A DNA stretch of 64,000 nucleotides from Pseudarthrobacter sp. (GCA_031178005.1 JAPSJV010000003.1:145829-209828), one strand, 5' to 3'; shown: positions 36,527 through 45,536, counted from the first letter of the stretch. Notes: generated by a model not told the origin, from the letters alone. Numbers and translations: made by a program.

Positions 36527-37027
36527 ATGACGATCACCATCCGGGCCACGCGGGAATCCGACTGGCGGCAGGTGCGCGACCTTCGCCTGGAAATGCTGGC
36601 GGATGAGCCTATGGCTTACGCGGAGTCCCTAAAAGATGCCCGGAAGCTGCAGGAGGCCGACTGGCGGATGCGCGGTGCGCGCGGGCAGGCGGAAACCGGA
36701 ACCGCCGTCGTGGCAATCTCCGACGACGGCCGCTGGGTGGGCGGCATGGGCTGCTTTATCCCCGAAGATCCTCAGGACCCGCTGCTGGTGGGCGTGTATG
36801 TTGCCCCGGACTACCGGGGGAGCGCCCAGGGGGTCGCCGAAGCCCTGCTCTACGCGATCAAGGCCTGGGCAGCCGCCAGAGGTACCCTGCTCCGGCTGGA
36901 AGTGCACCAGGACAACCTCCGCGCCCAACGCTTCTACCTGCGCCAAGGCTTCACATTCACTGGTGCCAAGCGGCCCTACAACCTGAATCCGGACCAGGCT
37001 GAGCTGGAGATGTCCTGCCCGCTTTAA
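36527..37027 (+). CDS. GNAT acetyltransferase
   Basis: 166 residues from the ATG at 36527 (TTGGGGG upstream). N-terminus ITIRATRESDWRQVRDLRLEMLADEPMAYAES and acetyl-CoA motif LLVGVYVAPDYRGSAQGVAEALLYAIKAWAAARG, then LRLEVHQDNLRAQRFYLRQGFTFTG, all standard for the RimI-like GNAT fold. Substrate unknown; no operon partner. Confidence 0.88.
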   Translation: MTITIRATRESDWRQVRDLRLEMLADEPMAYAESLKDARKLQEADWRMRGARGQAETGTAVVAISDDGRWVGGMGCFIPEDPQDPLLVGVYVAPDYRGSAQGVAEALLYAIKAWAAARGTLLRLEVHQDNLRAQRFYLRQGFTFTGAKRPYNLNPDQAELEMSCPL

Positions 37028-37101
37028 AAGCCAGGGCACAGTACAAAAAAACTGAGCCGTTGTGGCCCGCGTCACTGGTGGCGTAAAGTGCTGCCTAATG
37101 A

Positions 37102-37139
37102 TGATTCATTATTTGAATCACCTGTTCAAATAATGAACA
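37102..37139. promoter_or_regulatory. Double palindromic operator before the monooxygenase gene
   Basis: TGATTCA-N5-TGAATCA (37102-37120) and TGTTCA-N5-TGAACA (37123-37139) are two perfect palindromes with centres 20 bp apart. Together, TTCATTATTTGAA (37105-37117) and its exact complement (37125-37137) also form a 13-bp inverted repeat. It lies 30 nt before the GTG start. The TetR-type protein encoded after the monooxygenase is the likely ligand. Confidence 0.8.
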
Positions 37140-37170
37140 GGGCTAAGTCACAATGAAGTGAGGACCTCCC

Positions 37171-39066
37171 GTGCAGTTCCACCATCACGGTTACGTATCC
37201 GGTGACCCGCGGGTAGAGCCCGCCGCAGGGACGGGCATTAACAGGCCTGCTGAACTTCCCGATGAAGTTGACGTACTGATCGTCGGTACCGGCCCTGCCG
37301 GCATGCTCACGGCCGCACAGCTGTCCCAGTTCCCGGGAATCACCACCAGGATTGTGGAGCGTCGCGGCGGGCGGCTCGCGATTGGCCAGGCGGACGGCAT
37401 TCAGGCCAGGAGTGTGGAGACATTCCAGGCCTTCGGGTTTGCCGAGCGCATTACTGCCGAGGCGTACAGGATCACCGAGATGGCCTTTTGGAAGCCGGAC
37501 CCCTCGGACCATTCCAGGATCCACCGGGCCGCCCGTGCTGTGGATGACCCCGCCGGGATCAGTGAATTCCCGCACCTGATCGTGAACCAGGCGCGCGTGC
37601 TGGACTACTTCTCTGAGTTCATGGCGAACGCACCAGCCCGGATGTCCCCGGATTACGGGTATGAGTTCCGCAGCCTGGAGGTATTAGGGGATGGGGAGTA
37701 TCCGGTATTGGTGACGCTTCTTCCTACGGCGGGCCCCCACGAGGGCAGCGAGCGCATCATCCGCGCCAAATACGTTGTCGGTGCCGACGGCGCCCGGAGC
37801 AAGGTGCGGGAGTCGATCGGCTGCACCCTTGCCGGAGACCAGGCCAACCATGCCTGGGGTGTGATGGACGTTCTCGCCGTTACGGATTTTCCGGACATCC
37901 GCACCAAGTGCGCCATCCAGGCGGAGCGCGGCAGTATCCTGCTGATCCCGCGTGAAGGCGGCCACCTGTTCCGCATGTACGTGGACCTGGGCGAGGTGGA
38001 TCCCGCCACGCACCACGCAGTGCGGAACACCAGCATCGAGCAGATCATCAAGCAGGCCAACCAGATCCTGCACCCGTACACCCTGGATGTGCGGAACGTG
38101 GCGTGGCACAGCGTCTACGAAGTGGGCCACCGCCTGACGGACAGGTTCGACGACGTCCTGCCGGAGGAGCGCGGGCAGCGCACCCCGCGGGTGTTTATCA
38201 CCGGCGATGCCTGCCATACACATAGTGCCAAGGCGGGCCAGGGCATGAACGTTTCCATGCAGGATGGTTTCAACATCGGCTGGAAGCTGGGGCACGTCCT
38301 TGAGGGCAGGAGCCCGGAGCGGCTCCTCGATACGTACTCGGCGGAGCGCCAGGTGGTGGCGAAGAACCTGATCGATTTCGACAAGCAGTGGTCGGCCATG
38401 ATGGCCAGGAAGCCGGAAGAGTTCGACGACCCCACCGAACTGGAGAACTTCTACACCAGTACGGCCGAGTTTCCTGCGGGTTTTATGACCCACTATGGGC
38501 CGTCGCTGTTGGTTTCCGAGGCCAGCCACCAGGAGCTGGCCACCGGCTTTACCGTGGGCAAGAGGTTCAAGTCGGCACCGGTCCTGAGGGTCTGCGATAC
38601 CAATCCTGTCCACCTCGGCCACCAGGCGCGGGCGGATGGCCGCTGGCGGATTTACGTGTTCGCCGATGCCGCCGCCCCTGGGCAGGGTGGCGGCACCGTC
38701 TCAAAGGTGGAGGACTTTGCTGAGTGGCTCGCCAAGGCGTCCGATTCGCCGCTGGCAGCAACGCCGTCGGACCTTGATGGGGACGCCTGGTTTGACGTCC
38801 GGGTGATCTATCAGCAGGACCACACGCAGATCGATATCAACGAGGTCCCCGCTGTTTTCAAGCCCACGGTGGGCCCGTTCGGGCTCAACTACCTGGAGAA
38901 GGTATTTGGGGCCGATCCGGCCAGCGATATCTTCGATCTGCGTGGCGTGAGCCGCGACGGCGTGGTGGTTGTGGTGCGCCCGGACCAGTACGTGGCGAAT
39001 GTGCTGCCGTTGACCGCGACGGCGGAACTCGCCGCGTTCTTCGCGCCGCTGCTAACTTTGGGGTGA
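37171..39066 (+). CDS. FAD-dependent aromatic monooxygenase (3-hydroxybenzoate 4-/phenol 2-monooxygenase type)
   Basis: 631 residues from a GTG at 37171 (GTGAGGA upstream). Motifs of the PHBH class: VDVLIVGTGPAGMLTAAQLSQF (FAD Rossmann), VGADGARSKVRESIG (DG motif) and FITGDACHTHSAKAGQGMN (GD motif). From about residue 420 a phenol-hydroxylase-like dimerisation/thioredoxin-fold domain follows (FTVGKRFKSAPVL, YRPDQYVANVLPL-type ending). Size and layout match 3-hydroxybenzoate 4-monooxygenase and phenol 2-monooxygenase: NADPH-dependent ortho-hydroxylation of a phenolic ring. The exact substrate is not decidable. Transcribed with a TetR gene 23 nt downstream. Confidence 0.9.
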   Translation: MQFHHHGYVSGDPRVEPAAGTGINRPAELPDEVDVLIVGTGPAGMLTAAQLSQFPGITTRIVERRGGRLAIGQADGIQARSVETFQAFGFAERITAEAYRITEMAFWKPDPSDHSRIHRAARAVDDPAGISEFPHLIVNQARVLDYFSEFMANAPARMSPDYGYEFRSLEVLGDGEYPVLVTLLPTAGPHEGSERIIRAKYVVGADGARSKVRESIGCTLAGDQANHAWGVMDVLAVTDFPDIRTKCAIQAERGSILLIPREGGHLFRMYVDLGEVDPATHHAVRNTSIEQIIKQANQILHPYTLDVRNVAWHSVYEVGHRLTDRFDDVLPEERGQRTPRVFITGDACHTHSAKAGQGMNVSMQDGFNIGWKLGHVLEGRSPERLLDTYSAERQVVAKNLIDFDKQWSAMMARKPEEFDDPTELENFYTSTAEFPAGFMTHYGPSLLVSEASHQELATGFTVGKRFKSAPVLRVCDTNPVHLGHQARADGRWRIYVFADAAAPGQGGGTVSKVEDFAEWLAKASDSPLAATPSDLDGDAWFDVRVIYQQDHTQIDINEVPAVFKPTVGPFGLNYLEKVFGADPASDIFDLRGVSRDGVVVVVRPDQYVANVLPLTATAELAAFFAPLLTLG

Positions 39067-39089
39067 CCTAACCCCAAGGAGGCCCAACC

Positions 39090-39698
39090 GTGGCGCGCCC
39101 GTCCCAACCGCTGATTTCCGTCGACGCCCTGGTGACGGCGGCACTGGAGCTGATCGATGAATCGGGTGATTTCAGCCTCCCCAGGCTGGCCCGGCGCATC
39201 GGTGTCAGCCAGTCCTCCATCTACAACCATGTCAGCGGCCGGGAAGAAATCCTTGAGTTGGTCCGTGGTCGTATTACCAGGAGCATGCCGCTGCCGCCGC
39301 CGGCTGCCACGTGGGATGAGGTGCTTCGCTATGAGATCCGTGCCTACCGGGACAGCTTCGCGCGCCATCCACGCGCGGCTCCCCTGCTGGTGATGCAGAC
39401 GGTGCGGGACGCAGACGTCATTGCCTTCTATGAGCGCCTGTCCTCGGCCCTGGAGGAAGCGGGGTTCGGGGGAGCGGAGGTGGCGTCTGCGCTGGCCGTG
39501 ATCGACAGTTTCGCGATCGGCGCCGCACTGGACCTCGCAGCCCCGGGCAACGTCTGGGCTGTTGACCCGGGTTCCGGAACTGCGCTGGCGCGGGCCGTTG
39601 ATGATGCCTCGCGGCTGGCGGACAGGGCCGGGACTGCCTTCGAGTTTGGCCTTGAAATCCTCCTTGATGGACTGCGGAACCGCGCCGCCCGGATCTAG
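39090..39698 (+). CDS. TetR-family regulator of the monooxygenase operon
   Basis: 202 residues from a GTG at 39090 with a strong AAGGAGG box. Helix-turn-helix: ISVDALVTAALELIDESGDFSLPRLARRIGVSQSSIYNHVSGREEILELVRGRI. The C-terminal domain (ATWDEVLRYEIRAYRDSFARHPRAAPLLVMQTVRD) is of the TetR_C_1-like type. It lies directly after the monooxygenase gene and probably binds the palindromes at 37102-37139, with an aromatic compound as inducer. Confidence 0.88.
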   Translation: MARPSQPLISVDALVTAALELIDESGDFSLPRLARRIGVSQSSIYNHVSGREEILELVRGRITRSMPLPPPAATWDEVLRYEIRAYRDSFARHPRAAPLLVMQTVRDADVIAFYERLSSALEEAGFGGAEVASALAVIDSFAIGAALDLAAPGNVWAVDPGSGTALARAVDDASRLADRAGTAFEFGLEILLDGLRNRAARI

Positions 39699-39739
39699 CT
39701 CCCGAAGACCTCCCCTTGTGCAAACCGGGACTAAGCCCG

Positions 39740-39764
39740 CATACTAAACGAAAGCCTTTCGTTT
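39740..39764. promoter_or_regulatory. Palindrome AAACGAAAG-C-CTTTCGTTT before MFS gene
   Basis: Perfect 9-bp arms at 39746-39754 and 39756-39764 around one base. A weak promoter (TTGTGC at 39716-39721, 18 nt, CATACT at 39740-39745) stands just upstream, so a bound repressor would block it. The cognate regulator is uncertain; the TetR gene just upstream is one candidate. Confidence 0.65.
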
Positions 39765-39830
39765 TGTGATCCGGCTCTCAATAGTTCCCCCGTCGCAACG
39801 ACGCGGCGCCCGCAACCCACGGAGTCCACC

Positions 39831-41114
39831 TTGAACAAGCCCTCACCTTCCCTGCCGCCAGGGAGCCACGATGCCGGGGCCCGGGTGCCCCTGACCCTGC
39901 GCCGCGGCGTGTCCACCTTCGGCATCGGCGTCATCGGTTTTATGGCCGCAAACCTGGTCCCGTTTATGATCATCGCGCTGGTGGACCAGCATGACCTGAC
40001 GCCTACCGAGGCGGGCACGGTCATGACTGCCTGCTTGCTCAGTACGGCCATAAGCTGCCTCCTGACCTCGCGGCTGTCGGCGGGTGGCGGGCGTTACGGC
40101 GTGGCGCGGGCGGGCCTGCTCCTGGCGGCCGCCGGATTCGGAGTGGCCGCGCTGGTGCCCAGTACGCCGATTGCCATTGCCGGGATCGTCCTTGGCGGGC
40201 TGGGCGGTGGTGGTTCCATTTCGGCAAGCGGCGCCGCGCTCGCGGCCCTGCGCAACCCCAACCGGATGTCCGGCATCAGCAGCCTGTCCAACCGGGCCAT
40301 CGTCACCGTGGTGCTGGCACTCATCCCGTTGCTGGGAACCGGGATGGTGAGCGCCTTCGGCCTCCTCGCCATCCTCGCCCTGCTGTTCCTGGGCACTACC
40401 GCCTGGATGCCTAAGGCTCTCACCGTCTCCCGGAAGGTGACTTTCGACGCCGGGACCACGCCGTCGTCAGTCCGTGAACGCCCTGCCCCCTCACTCAAGA
40501 TCACTATCGCCGGATTCAGCCTGCTGGCCTGCTTTGGCCTGTGGGCACTTGGCGAAGATTCGCTGTGGGCGGTAGCCGGGTCGATGGGAGCGGACCAGGC
40601 CGGGATCGGCGATCAGGAGATCGGGCTGATGCTGAGTGCCTCGACGGCCGGCGGCCTGCTGTTCGGTGCCGCCGCCAGTTACGCCGGCGACCGGCTGGGC
40701 AGGACAGTCCCGCTGGTGGTGCTGTTGCTGCTGGGCGGTTCACTGAAACTCGCGTCCGGCCTTGCCGCGGACCCCACCTGGTACATCGTGATCATCATCG
40801 CGTGGAACACCGTGTACGCCCTCGCCTTTATGTACGTGGTGTCCGTAGCCGTGGCCCTGGACGTGCGTGGCGTCTGGTCCGCGGCGTTGAGCGGGACCTA
40901 CCTGATCGGCTCGGCGTTTTCACCGCTGTTCGGCACCTTCATCGCCGAAACCCTGGGCTATGTTCCCCTGACCACGATCCTCGCGGCGTTCAGCTTCCTG
41001 CTGCTGGTGCCCTTTGTGGTCATTTCCCGGATTGCCGTCCAGGCGGAGAAGGATGCGGTGGCCGCAGCCCTCGCCGCCACCGAGCCACAGCTCAACCAAG
41101 CCGCAATTGTCTAG
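39831..41114 (+). CDS. Major facilitator superfamily transporter
   Basis: 427 residues from a TTG start at 39831 (CACGGAG upstream). About 12 helices, for example VSTFGIGVIGFMAANLVPFMIIAL and AIVTVVLALIPLLGTGMVSAFGLLAILALLFLG, with the central loop near residue 205. The family resembles CynX/YbfB-like or aromatic-acid MFS proteins. It leads a three-gene group with a YtcJ-like amidohydrolase and a phosphatase, so uptake of the amidohydrolase substrate is a fair guess. Confidence 0.88.
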   Translation: MNKPSPSLPPGSHDAGARVPLTLRRGVSTFGIGVIGFMAANLVPFMIIALVDQHDLTPTEAGTVMTACLLSTAISCLLTSRLSAGGGRYGVARAGLLLAAAGFGVAALVPSTPIAIAGIVLGGLGGGGSISASGAALAALRNPNRMSGISSLSNRAIVTVVLALIPLLGTGMVSAFGLLAILALLFLGTTAWMPKALTVSRKVTFDAGTTPSSVRERPAPSLKITIAGFSLLACFGLWALGEDSLWAVAGSMGADQAGIGDQEIGLMLSASTAGGLLFGAAASYAGDRLGRTVPLVVLLLLGGSLKLASGLAADPTWYIVIIIAWNTVYALAFMYVVSVAVALDVRGVWSAALSGTYLIGSAFSPLFGTFIAETLGYVPLTTILAAFSFLLLVPFVVISRIAVQAEKDAVAAALAATEPQLNQAAIV

Positions 41115-41132
41115 TAAAACAAAGGAATCACT

Positions 41133-42821
41133 GTGACTACCCCTGAACGCACCCTCTACCGCAACGCCCGCATTTTTACGGCTGGCGGCCCCGGCCTCGC
41201 AGAGGCAATGATCGTCGACGGCGACCGACTCGCCTATGTGGGCAGCGACGCCGGCGCCCGCGATGCAGTTGCGGCCGGGGGAACGGCAGCCACAGAGGTG
41301 GATCTGGGCGGGGCGTTTGTGATGCCCGGTTTTGTGGACGCGCACACGCACCTGATGATGATGGGCGAAACCATGCAGAAGGTGGCCCTGCGCGATGCCG
41401 GCTCGCTGGACGAGATCCAGCTTCGGATCAAGGAGGCGGCAGCACAGGATCCTGGCGCTGCCCGCATCCTTGGCAGCGGCTGGCTTTTCTCGGCCGTCCC
41501 GGGCGGTGCGCCCACCGCGGAGATGATTGACGCCGTCGTATCTGACCGTCCCGTGTACCTGGACGCGAACGACCTGCACTCCGTCTGGGTGAACAAGGCG
41601 GCCCTGGCCGAAATGGGAATCGATAGCAGCACAGCGGACCCTCTGGGCGGCAGGATCGAACGCGACCCGCAGACCGGGGAGGCTACGGGACTGCTGCACG
41701 AAACAGCGATGCACCAGTACGCCTGGCCCACGCTCGCTTCGCTGACCTCGGACGCCCAGCGCGACGCGCACCTGGCCACCAGCTTTGAGCACTACCTCTC
41801 CACCGGAGTCACCAGCGGCATCGACATGGCACTCGGAGAGGATGACCTCGCCGCCATGCTCCGCGCCCTCGACGCCGGCGACGGCACCCTGCCCTTGCGG
41901 ATCAACGCGCACTGGCTGGTGGCGCCGTCGGAAAACCACGACAAAAACCTGGCCCAGGTGGCCCGGGCCGCCCAGCTGAGCAAGGAGGTCAACACCCCGT
42001 GGCTGCGGGTGGTGGGCATCAAGATCGTTGCCGACGGCGTGATTGACGGCTGCACGGCTGCCATGAAGGAACCGTATTCGGACGGCAGTAACGCAGACTT
42101 GATCTGGGCGCCGGATTACCTGAATCCGGTGGTGGCCGCTGCGGACGCCGAGGGCCTGCAGGTGGCCATCCACGCCATCGGCGATCTCGCGTCCGAGGTG
42201 GCGCTTGACGCCTTTGAACACGCCAACCGGGTCAACGGGCCGCGGGACCGCAGGCACCGGATCGAGCACCTGGAATCGGTAACGCCGGAAAGTGTTGCCC
42301 GCCTGGCCGGGCTGGGCATCGTTGCGTCCATGCAGCCGGTCCACGCCGATCCGGCCGTCCAGGAAAACTGGCGGGCCATGCTGGGTGACCAGCGGATCGA
42401 ACGGGCCTACCCGTGGAGCGAGTTCACGGATGCCGGGGCGGTCCTGGCGCTGGGCTCCGACGCGCCTACCGCACCCCATCCGCCGCTGCCCAACATGTAC
42501 ATTGCCACCACCCGGAGATCGGCGTTGGACGGCGACTTGCCGGCCAACCTGCCCGGCTATGCGCTGGAGCTTGCCGACGCCCTGGGCCACGCCACCCGTG
42601 ACGCTGCCTACTCCTGCCGACGGGAGCACGAACTGGGCCGCTTGGCCGAGGGGATGCTGGCGGACTTCGTGGTCCTGGATACCGATCCGTTCGACGCCGG
42701 CACGGACTCGCTGCTCACTGCTTGCGTTGCGCTCACGGTAGTGGGCGGGCAGGTGCGCTACCAGTCAGCAACCGCACGTTTCGGTTCTGGGCATAGTCAT
42801 GCACAACAATGGAAAGCATGA
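41133..42821 (+). CDS. YtcJ-like metal-dependent amidohydrolase
   Basis: 562 residues from a GTG at 41133 (AAAGGAATCACT upstream). Amidohydrolase_3 family: MPGFVDAHTHLMMMG (HxH metal pair), long insert region, then LQVAIHAIGDLASEVALDAFE, RRHRIEHLESVTPE and LALGSDAPTAPHPPLPNMYIATTR with the metal-binding Asp. The C-terminus LADFVVLDTDPFDA closes the composite beta domain. Family members hydrolyse amide or formamide bonds on varied small molecules; substrate unknown. Ends with a 4-nt overlap to the phosphatase gene. Confidence 0.9.
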   Translation: MTTPERTLYRNARIFTAGGPGLAEAMIVDGDRLAYVGSDAGARDAVAAGGTAATEVDLGGAFVMPGFVDAHTHLMMMGETMQKVALRDAGSLDEIQLRIKEAAAQDPGAARILGSGWLFSAVPGGAPTAEMIDAVVSDRPVYLDANDLHSVWVNKAALAEMGIDSSTADPLGGRIERDPQTGEATGLLHETAMHQYAWPTLASLTSDAQRDAHLATSFEHYLSTGVTSGIDMALGEDDLAAMLRALDAGDGTLPLRINAHWLVAPSENHDKNLAQVARAAQLSKEVNTPWLRVVGIKIVADGVIDGCTAAMKEPYSDGSNADLIWAPDYLNPVVAAADAEGLQVAIHAIGDLASEVALDAFEHANRVNGPRDRRHRIEHLESVTPESVARLAGLGIVASMQPVHADPAVQENWRAMLGDQRIERAYPWSEFTDAGAVLALGSDAPTAPHPPLPNMYIATTRRSALDGDLPANLPGYALELADALGHATRDAAYSCRREHELGRLAEGMLADFVVLDTDPFDAGTDSLLTACVALTVVGGQVRYQSATARFGSGHSHAQQWKA

Positions 42822-43402
42822 CCCTCACAACGTTCGCCCTGATCCGCCACGGCCAGACCGACTGGAATGCCGAACGCCGCCTGCAGGGCGTCACCGATAT
42901 TCCCCTGAACGACGTCGGACGCGGCCAGGCGCGGGACGCCGTGGCAGGGCTGTCCGGTTTCGAATGGGACGCCGTGGTGTCCTCGCCGCTGGGCAGGGCC
43001 GCTGAGACGGCGGACATCATCGCCGCGGGGCTGGGCCGCAAAGTGGACCGACGCCTGCCCGACCTCCAGGAACGTGGTTACGGCGAGGCCGAAGGGCTTC
43101 AGGACGGACCGGAGCTGGATGCCTTGCGGACCCCCGGAGGCTTCCGTGGAGCCGAAAGCGAAGAATCCACGGCGGCGCGCGGACTGGCCGCATTGGAAAC
43201 CCTGGCAGCGGAGTTCCCCGGCCAACGGGTCCTGGTGGTGGCACACGGCACGCTCATCCGGCTTACGCTCAACTTGGCGCTGGGAAGCACCTTGGCCAGC
43301 GTGGACAACGCGGTGCTCAACCTTGCCCACCACCATGTGGTGGACGGCTGGCAGCTGGAGTACTTCAACGGCCAGCTCCTGGCCGCGGATGTCCTCAGCT
43401 AG
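42818..43402 (+). CDS. Histidine phosphatase family protein
   Basis: 194 residues if the ATG at 42818 (ATGA overlap with the amidohydrolase stop) is used; another ATG lies 9 nt upstream. The motif TFALIRHGQTDWNAERRLQG carries the catalytic RHG, and VLVVAHGTLIRLTLNLALG holds the second active-site His. Phosphoglycerate-mutase-like small phosphatase. Substrate unknown; the coupling to the amidohydrolase suggests a shared pathway or only coexpression. Confidence 0.9.
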   Translation: MTLTTFALIRHGQTDWNAERRLQGVTDIPLNDVGRGQARDAVAGLSGFEWDAVVSSPLGRAAETADIIAAGLGRKVDRRLPDLQERGYGEAEGLQDGPELDALRTPGGFRGAESEESTAARGLAALETLAAEFPGQRVLVVAHGTLIRLTLNLALGSTLASVDNAVLNLAHHHVVDGWQLEYFNGQLLAADVLS

Positions 43403-43417
43403 GCGGAGTCCTGCCGC

Positions 43418-43451
43418 GCGCCGGACCTAGCGCAGCGCCGGACCTAACGCA
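43418..43451. repeat. 17-bp tandem direct repeat at the 3' end of the Lrp gene
   Basis: GCGCCGGACCTAGCGCA (43418-43434) is followed at once by the same unit with one change (43435-43451). The stop codon of the Lrp-type gene lies in the second unit. Looks like a recent slippage duplication of the gene end. Confidence 0.8.
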
Positions 43452-43875
43452 GCACGGAGCTGAGGAGCAGGCTGGTTTCGCTGTTGACCACACCGTCCAG
43501 GGACCTGATCCGACCCAGCACATCATCAAATCCGGCCAGGTCCTGGGTCCGGAGTTCGGCCACCAGGTCCCAGCCGCCGTTGGTGGTGTGCAGGGCGCTG
43601 ATTTCCGGGAAGCCACGAAGCTGCCGGATCACCCTGTCCGTGGACCGGCCTTCAACGGCGATCAGGGAAACCGCCTGGATGGCCAGCGGGTCCAGCTCAT
43701 CGCGGACGCGGACGGTAAAGCCCACCACTGTTCCAGAGGAGACCAGACGGTCCAGCCGGCTGTTGACGGTTGCCCTGGCCACGCCAAGTTTCCTGGCCAG
43801 TTCGGCTACGGGCGCCCGGCCGTCCTCGCGGAGGGCAGAAATCAGGCGTCGGTCAATGTCGTCAAGCAGCGGCAT
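43444..43875 (-). CDS. Lrp/AsnC-family regulator
   Basis: 143 residues from the ATG at 43875. TACATT (43887-43882 on this strand) stands 6 nt before it, so the mRNA may be leaderless; a GTG two codons upstream is the alternative. The N-terminal helix-turn-helix is LLDDIDRRLISALREDGRAPVAELARKLGVARATVNSRLDRLVSSGTVVGFTVRV; the RAM effector domain follows (VSLIAVEGRSTDRVIRQLRGFPEISALHTTNGGWDLVAELRT). Divergent from ornithine cyclodeaminase, so probably an amino-acid-responsive regulator of that gene. Confidence 0.92.
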   Translation of the reverse strand: MPLLDDIDRRLISALREDGRAPVAELARKLGVARATVNSRLDRLVSSGTVVGFTVRVRDELDPLAIQAVSLIAVEGRSTDRVIRQLRGFPEISALHTTNGGWDLVAELRTQDLAGFDDVLGRIRSLDGVVNSETSLLLSSVLR

Positions 43876-44011
43876 GGACACAATGTACAGGCGGCGTCGT
43901 CATTTTGTGTAGAAACCAGCCGAAAAGTCAGCATTTCCGCTCTTGAGCATGCAAAGCGCTTCTCCGTACTGTTACTGCAGCAAGCAAGGCTGACAAACAG
44001 GAAGAGGAGCT

Positions 44012-45040
44012 ATGACGCGTTTTGTGGACGTCGGAGACATGGTCCGGTGGCTTGCCGGCCGCGGAACGGAACAGGTCATCGCGGAGATGATCGGTTACCT
44101 CGAAGCGGACTTCCGCCGCTGGGAACAATTCGACAAATGCCCGCGGGTGGCAAGCCACACTCCCTTTGGCGTGATCGAACTGATGCCCACCAGCGACCAG
44201 GAAAACTACGGCTTTAAGTACGTCAACGGCCACCCCTCAAATCCCTCGCGCGGCTTCCAGACGGTGACGGCCTTCGGCGTCCTGGCCGATGTGCACAACG
44301 GCTATCCCACGTTCCTCGCCGAGATGACCGTGCTCACCGCGTTGCGGACGGCCGCGACCTCTGCGATGGTGGCCCGCAGGCTGGCGCGCCCGGACTCCCG
44401 GGTGATGGCCATGATCGGAACGGGAACGCAGTCGGAGTTTCAGGCGCTGGCTTTCCGGGCTGCTTTGGGCATCAGTCAGTTGCAGGTCTGGGATACGGAC
44501 CCGGCCGCCGTCGCAAAATTCCTCCGGAACGTCGAGCCTTTGGGCTTCACCGTTACCGTGGCTGGTTCGGCGGCAGAAGCGGTGCAGGGCGCCGATGTGA
44601 TCACCACCTGCACTGCCGACAAGGCGCAGGCCACCATACTCACGGCGGACCTGGTGGCTCCCGGCGTCCACCTGAACGCCATCGGCGGGGACTGCCCTGG
44701 AAAGACGGAGCTTGATGCCGCCATCCTGCTGCGTGGTGACGTCTTCGTGGAGTTCACGCCGCAGACCAGGATCGAAGGGGAGATCCAGCAGATGCCGGCC
44801 GATTACCCCGTGACCGAATTCTGGGAGGTCCTCGTGGGCAGCAAGCCGGGACGGACATCTGCGGAACAAATCACCGTATTCGACTCTGTTGGTTTTGCCA
44901 TCGAGGACTTCTCCGCGCTGCGGTACGTCCGGGACGCAGTGCAGGGGACGGACTTCTTCGAAGAGATTGACCTCGTGGCCAGCCCTGAGGATCCCAAGGA
45001 CCTGTTCGGACTGGTCGCCGCCTTCACGCCCGCGGCATAG
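44012..45040 (+). CDS. Ornithine cyclodeaminase family protein
   Basis: 342 residues, ATG at 44012 with GGAAGAGGAGC upstream. OCD/mu-crystallin fold: TVLTALRTAATSAMVARRLARPDSRVMAMIGTGTQSEFQALAFRAALGISQLQVWDTDPAA (NAD-binding GTGTQ), ITTCTADKAQATIL and LNAIGGDCPGKTELD, the latter with the GGD catalytic Asp region. Converts ornithine to proline and ammonia in studied members. The neighbouring Lrp-type gene agrees with amino-acid catabolism. Confidence 0.9.
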   Translation: MTRFVDVGDMVRWLAGRGTEQVIAEMIGYLEADFRRWEQFDKCPRVASHTPFGVIELMPTSDQENYGFKYVNGHPSNPSRGFQTVTAFGVLADVHNGYPTFLAEMTVLTALRTAATSAMVARRLARPDSRVMAMIGTGTQSEFQALAFRAALGISQLQVWDTDPAAVAKFLRNVEPLGFTVTVAGSAAEAVQGADVITTCTADKAQATILTADLVAPGVHLNAIGGDCPGKTELDAAILLRGDVFVEFTPQTRIEGEIQQMPADYPVTEFWEVLVGSKPGRTSAEQITVFDSVGFAIEDFSALRYVRDAVQGTDFFEEIDLVASPEDPKDLFGLVAAFTPAA

Positions 45041-45046
45041 CAGAAA

Positions 45047-45087
45047 CGCTCCCGCCCGGTTGCCCTGAAGGCTTCCGGGCGGGAGCG
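45047..45087. terminator. Bidirectional hairpin between OCD and universal stress protein genes
   Basis: Perfect 13-bp stem CGCTCCCGCCCGG (45047-45059) with 45075-45087, 15-nt loop. It lies between two converging genes. No U-tract is seen, but the position and strength fit a terminator. Confidence 0.8.
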
Positions 45088-45104
45088 CTCAATCACGCTG
45101 GGAA

Positions 45105-45536
45105 CTAGTCCGTGGTGTCCGCGATGTAGACGTCGCAGGAGGTGCCGTGGGCAACGCTGTTGGCCACGCTGCCCAGAACACGGGCGACGCCCCTCATCCG
45201 GCGGTTTCCCACCACGATCAGGCTGGCGCCGTGCTTCTCCGCATGGGAAATGATGGCCTGTGCGGCATTGCCCTCGGCGACGAAGGGCTCGACGTCCAGG
45301 CCGTCCTGGCTCAGGCCCTGCGCCACTGCGTGGGCGGTCTCCTTGGCCTCACGGGCAGGATTGCCAACCACGATTGCGCGTTCGCTGGCCGTGCTGGCCA
45401 CTGTTACCGGATCGCCCTCGTAGGCGGTGATCACGTGCAGCTTGGCGCCCAGGGCCACGGCGAGCTCTTTCGCCTTCTGCGCAGCTTTCCCGGCGGTTTC
45501 GCTTGCGTCAACGCCAACAACAATGATCTCGGCCAT
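45105..45536 (-). CDS. Universal stress protein (UspA family)
   Basis: 143 residues, one Usp domain: IIVVGVDASETAGKAAQKAKELAVALGAKLHVITAY at the start, and the ATP-binding motif LIVVGNRRMRGVARVLGSVANSVAHGTSCDVYIA (G-2x-G-9x-G-S/T) at the end. A nucleotide-binding stress protein of the cytoplasm. Single gene with its own upstream gap. Confidence 0.95.
   Translation of the reverse strand: MAEIIVVGVDASETAGKAAQKAKELAVALGAKLHVITAYEGDPVTVASTASERAIVVGNPAREAKETAHAVAQGLSQDGLDVEPFVAEGNAAQAIISHAEKHGASLIVVGNRRMRGVARVLGSVANSVAHGTSCDVYIADTTD

Noticed and set aside
40920..42629. 569-codon minus-strand frame opposite the YtcJ-like amidohydrolase
   Set aside because: Low-complexity Arg/Gly/His composition and full overlap with a conserved enzyme gene.
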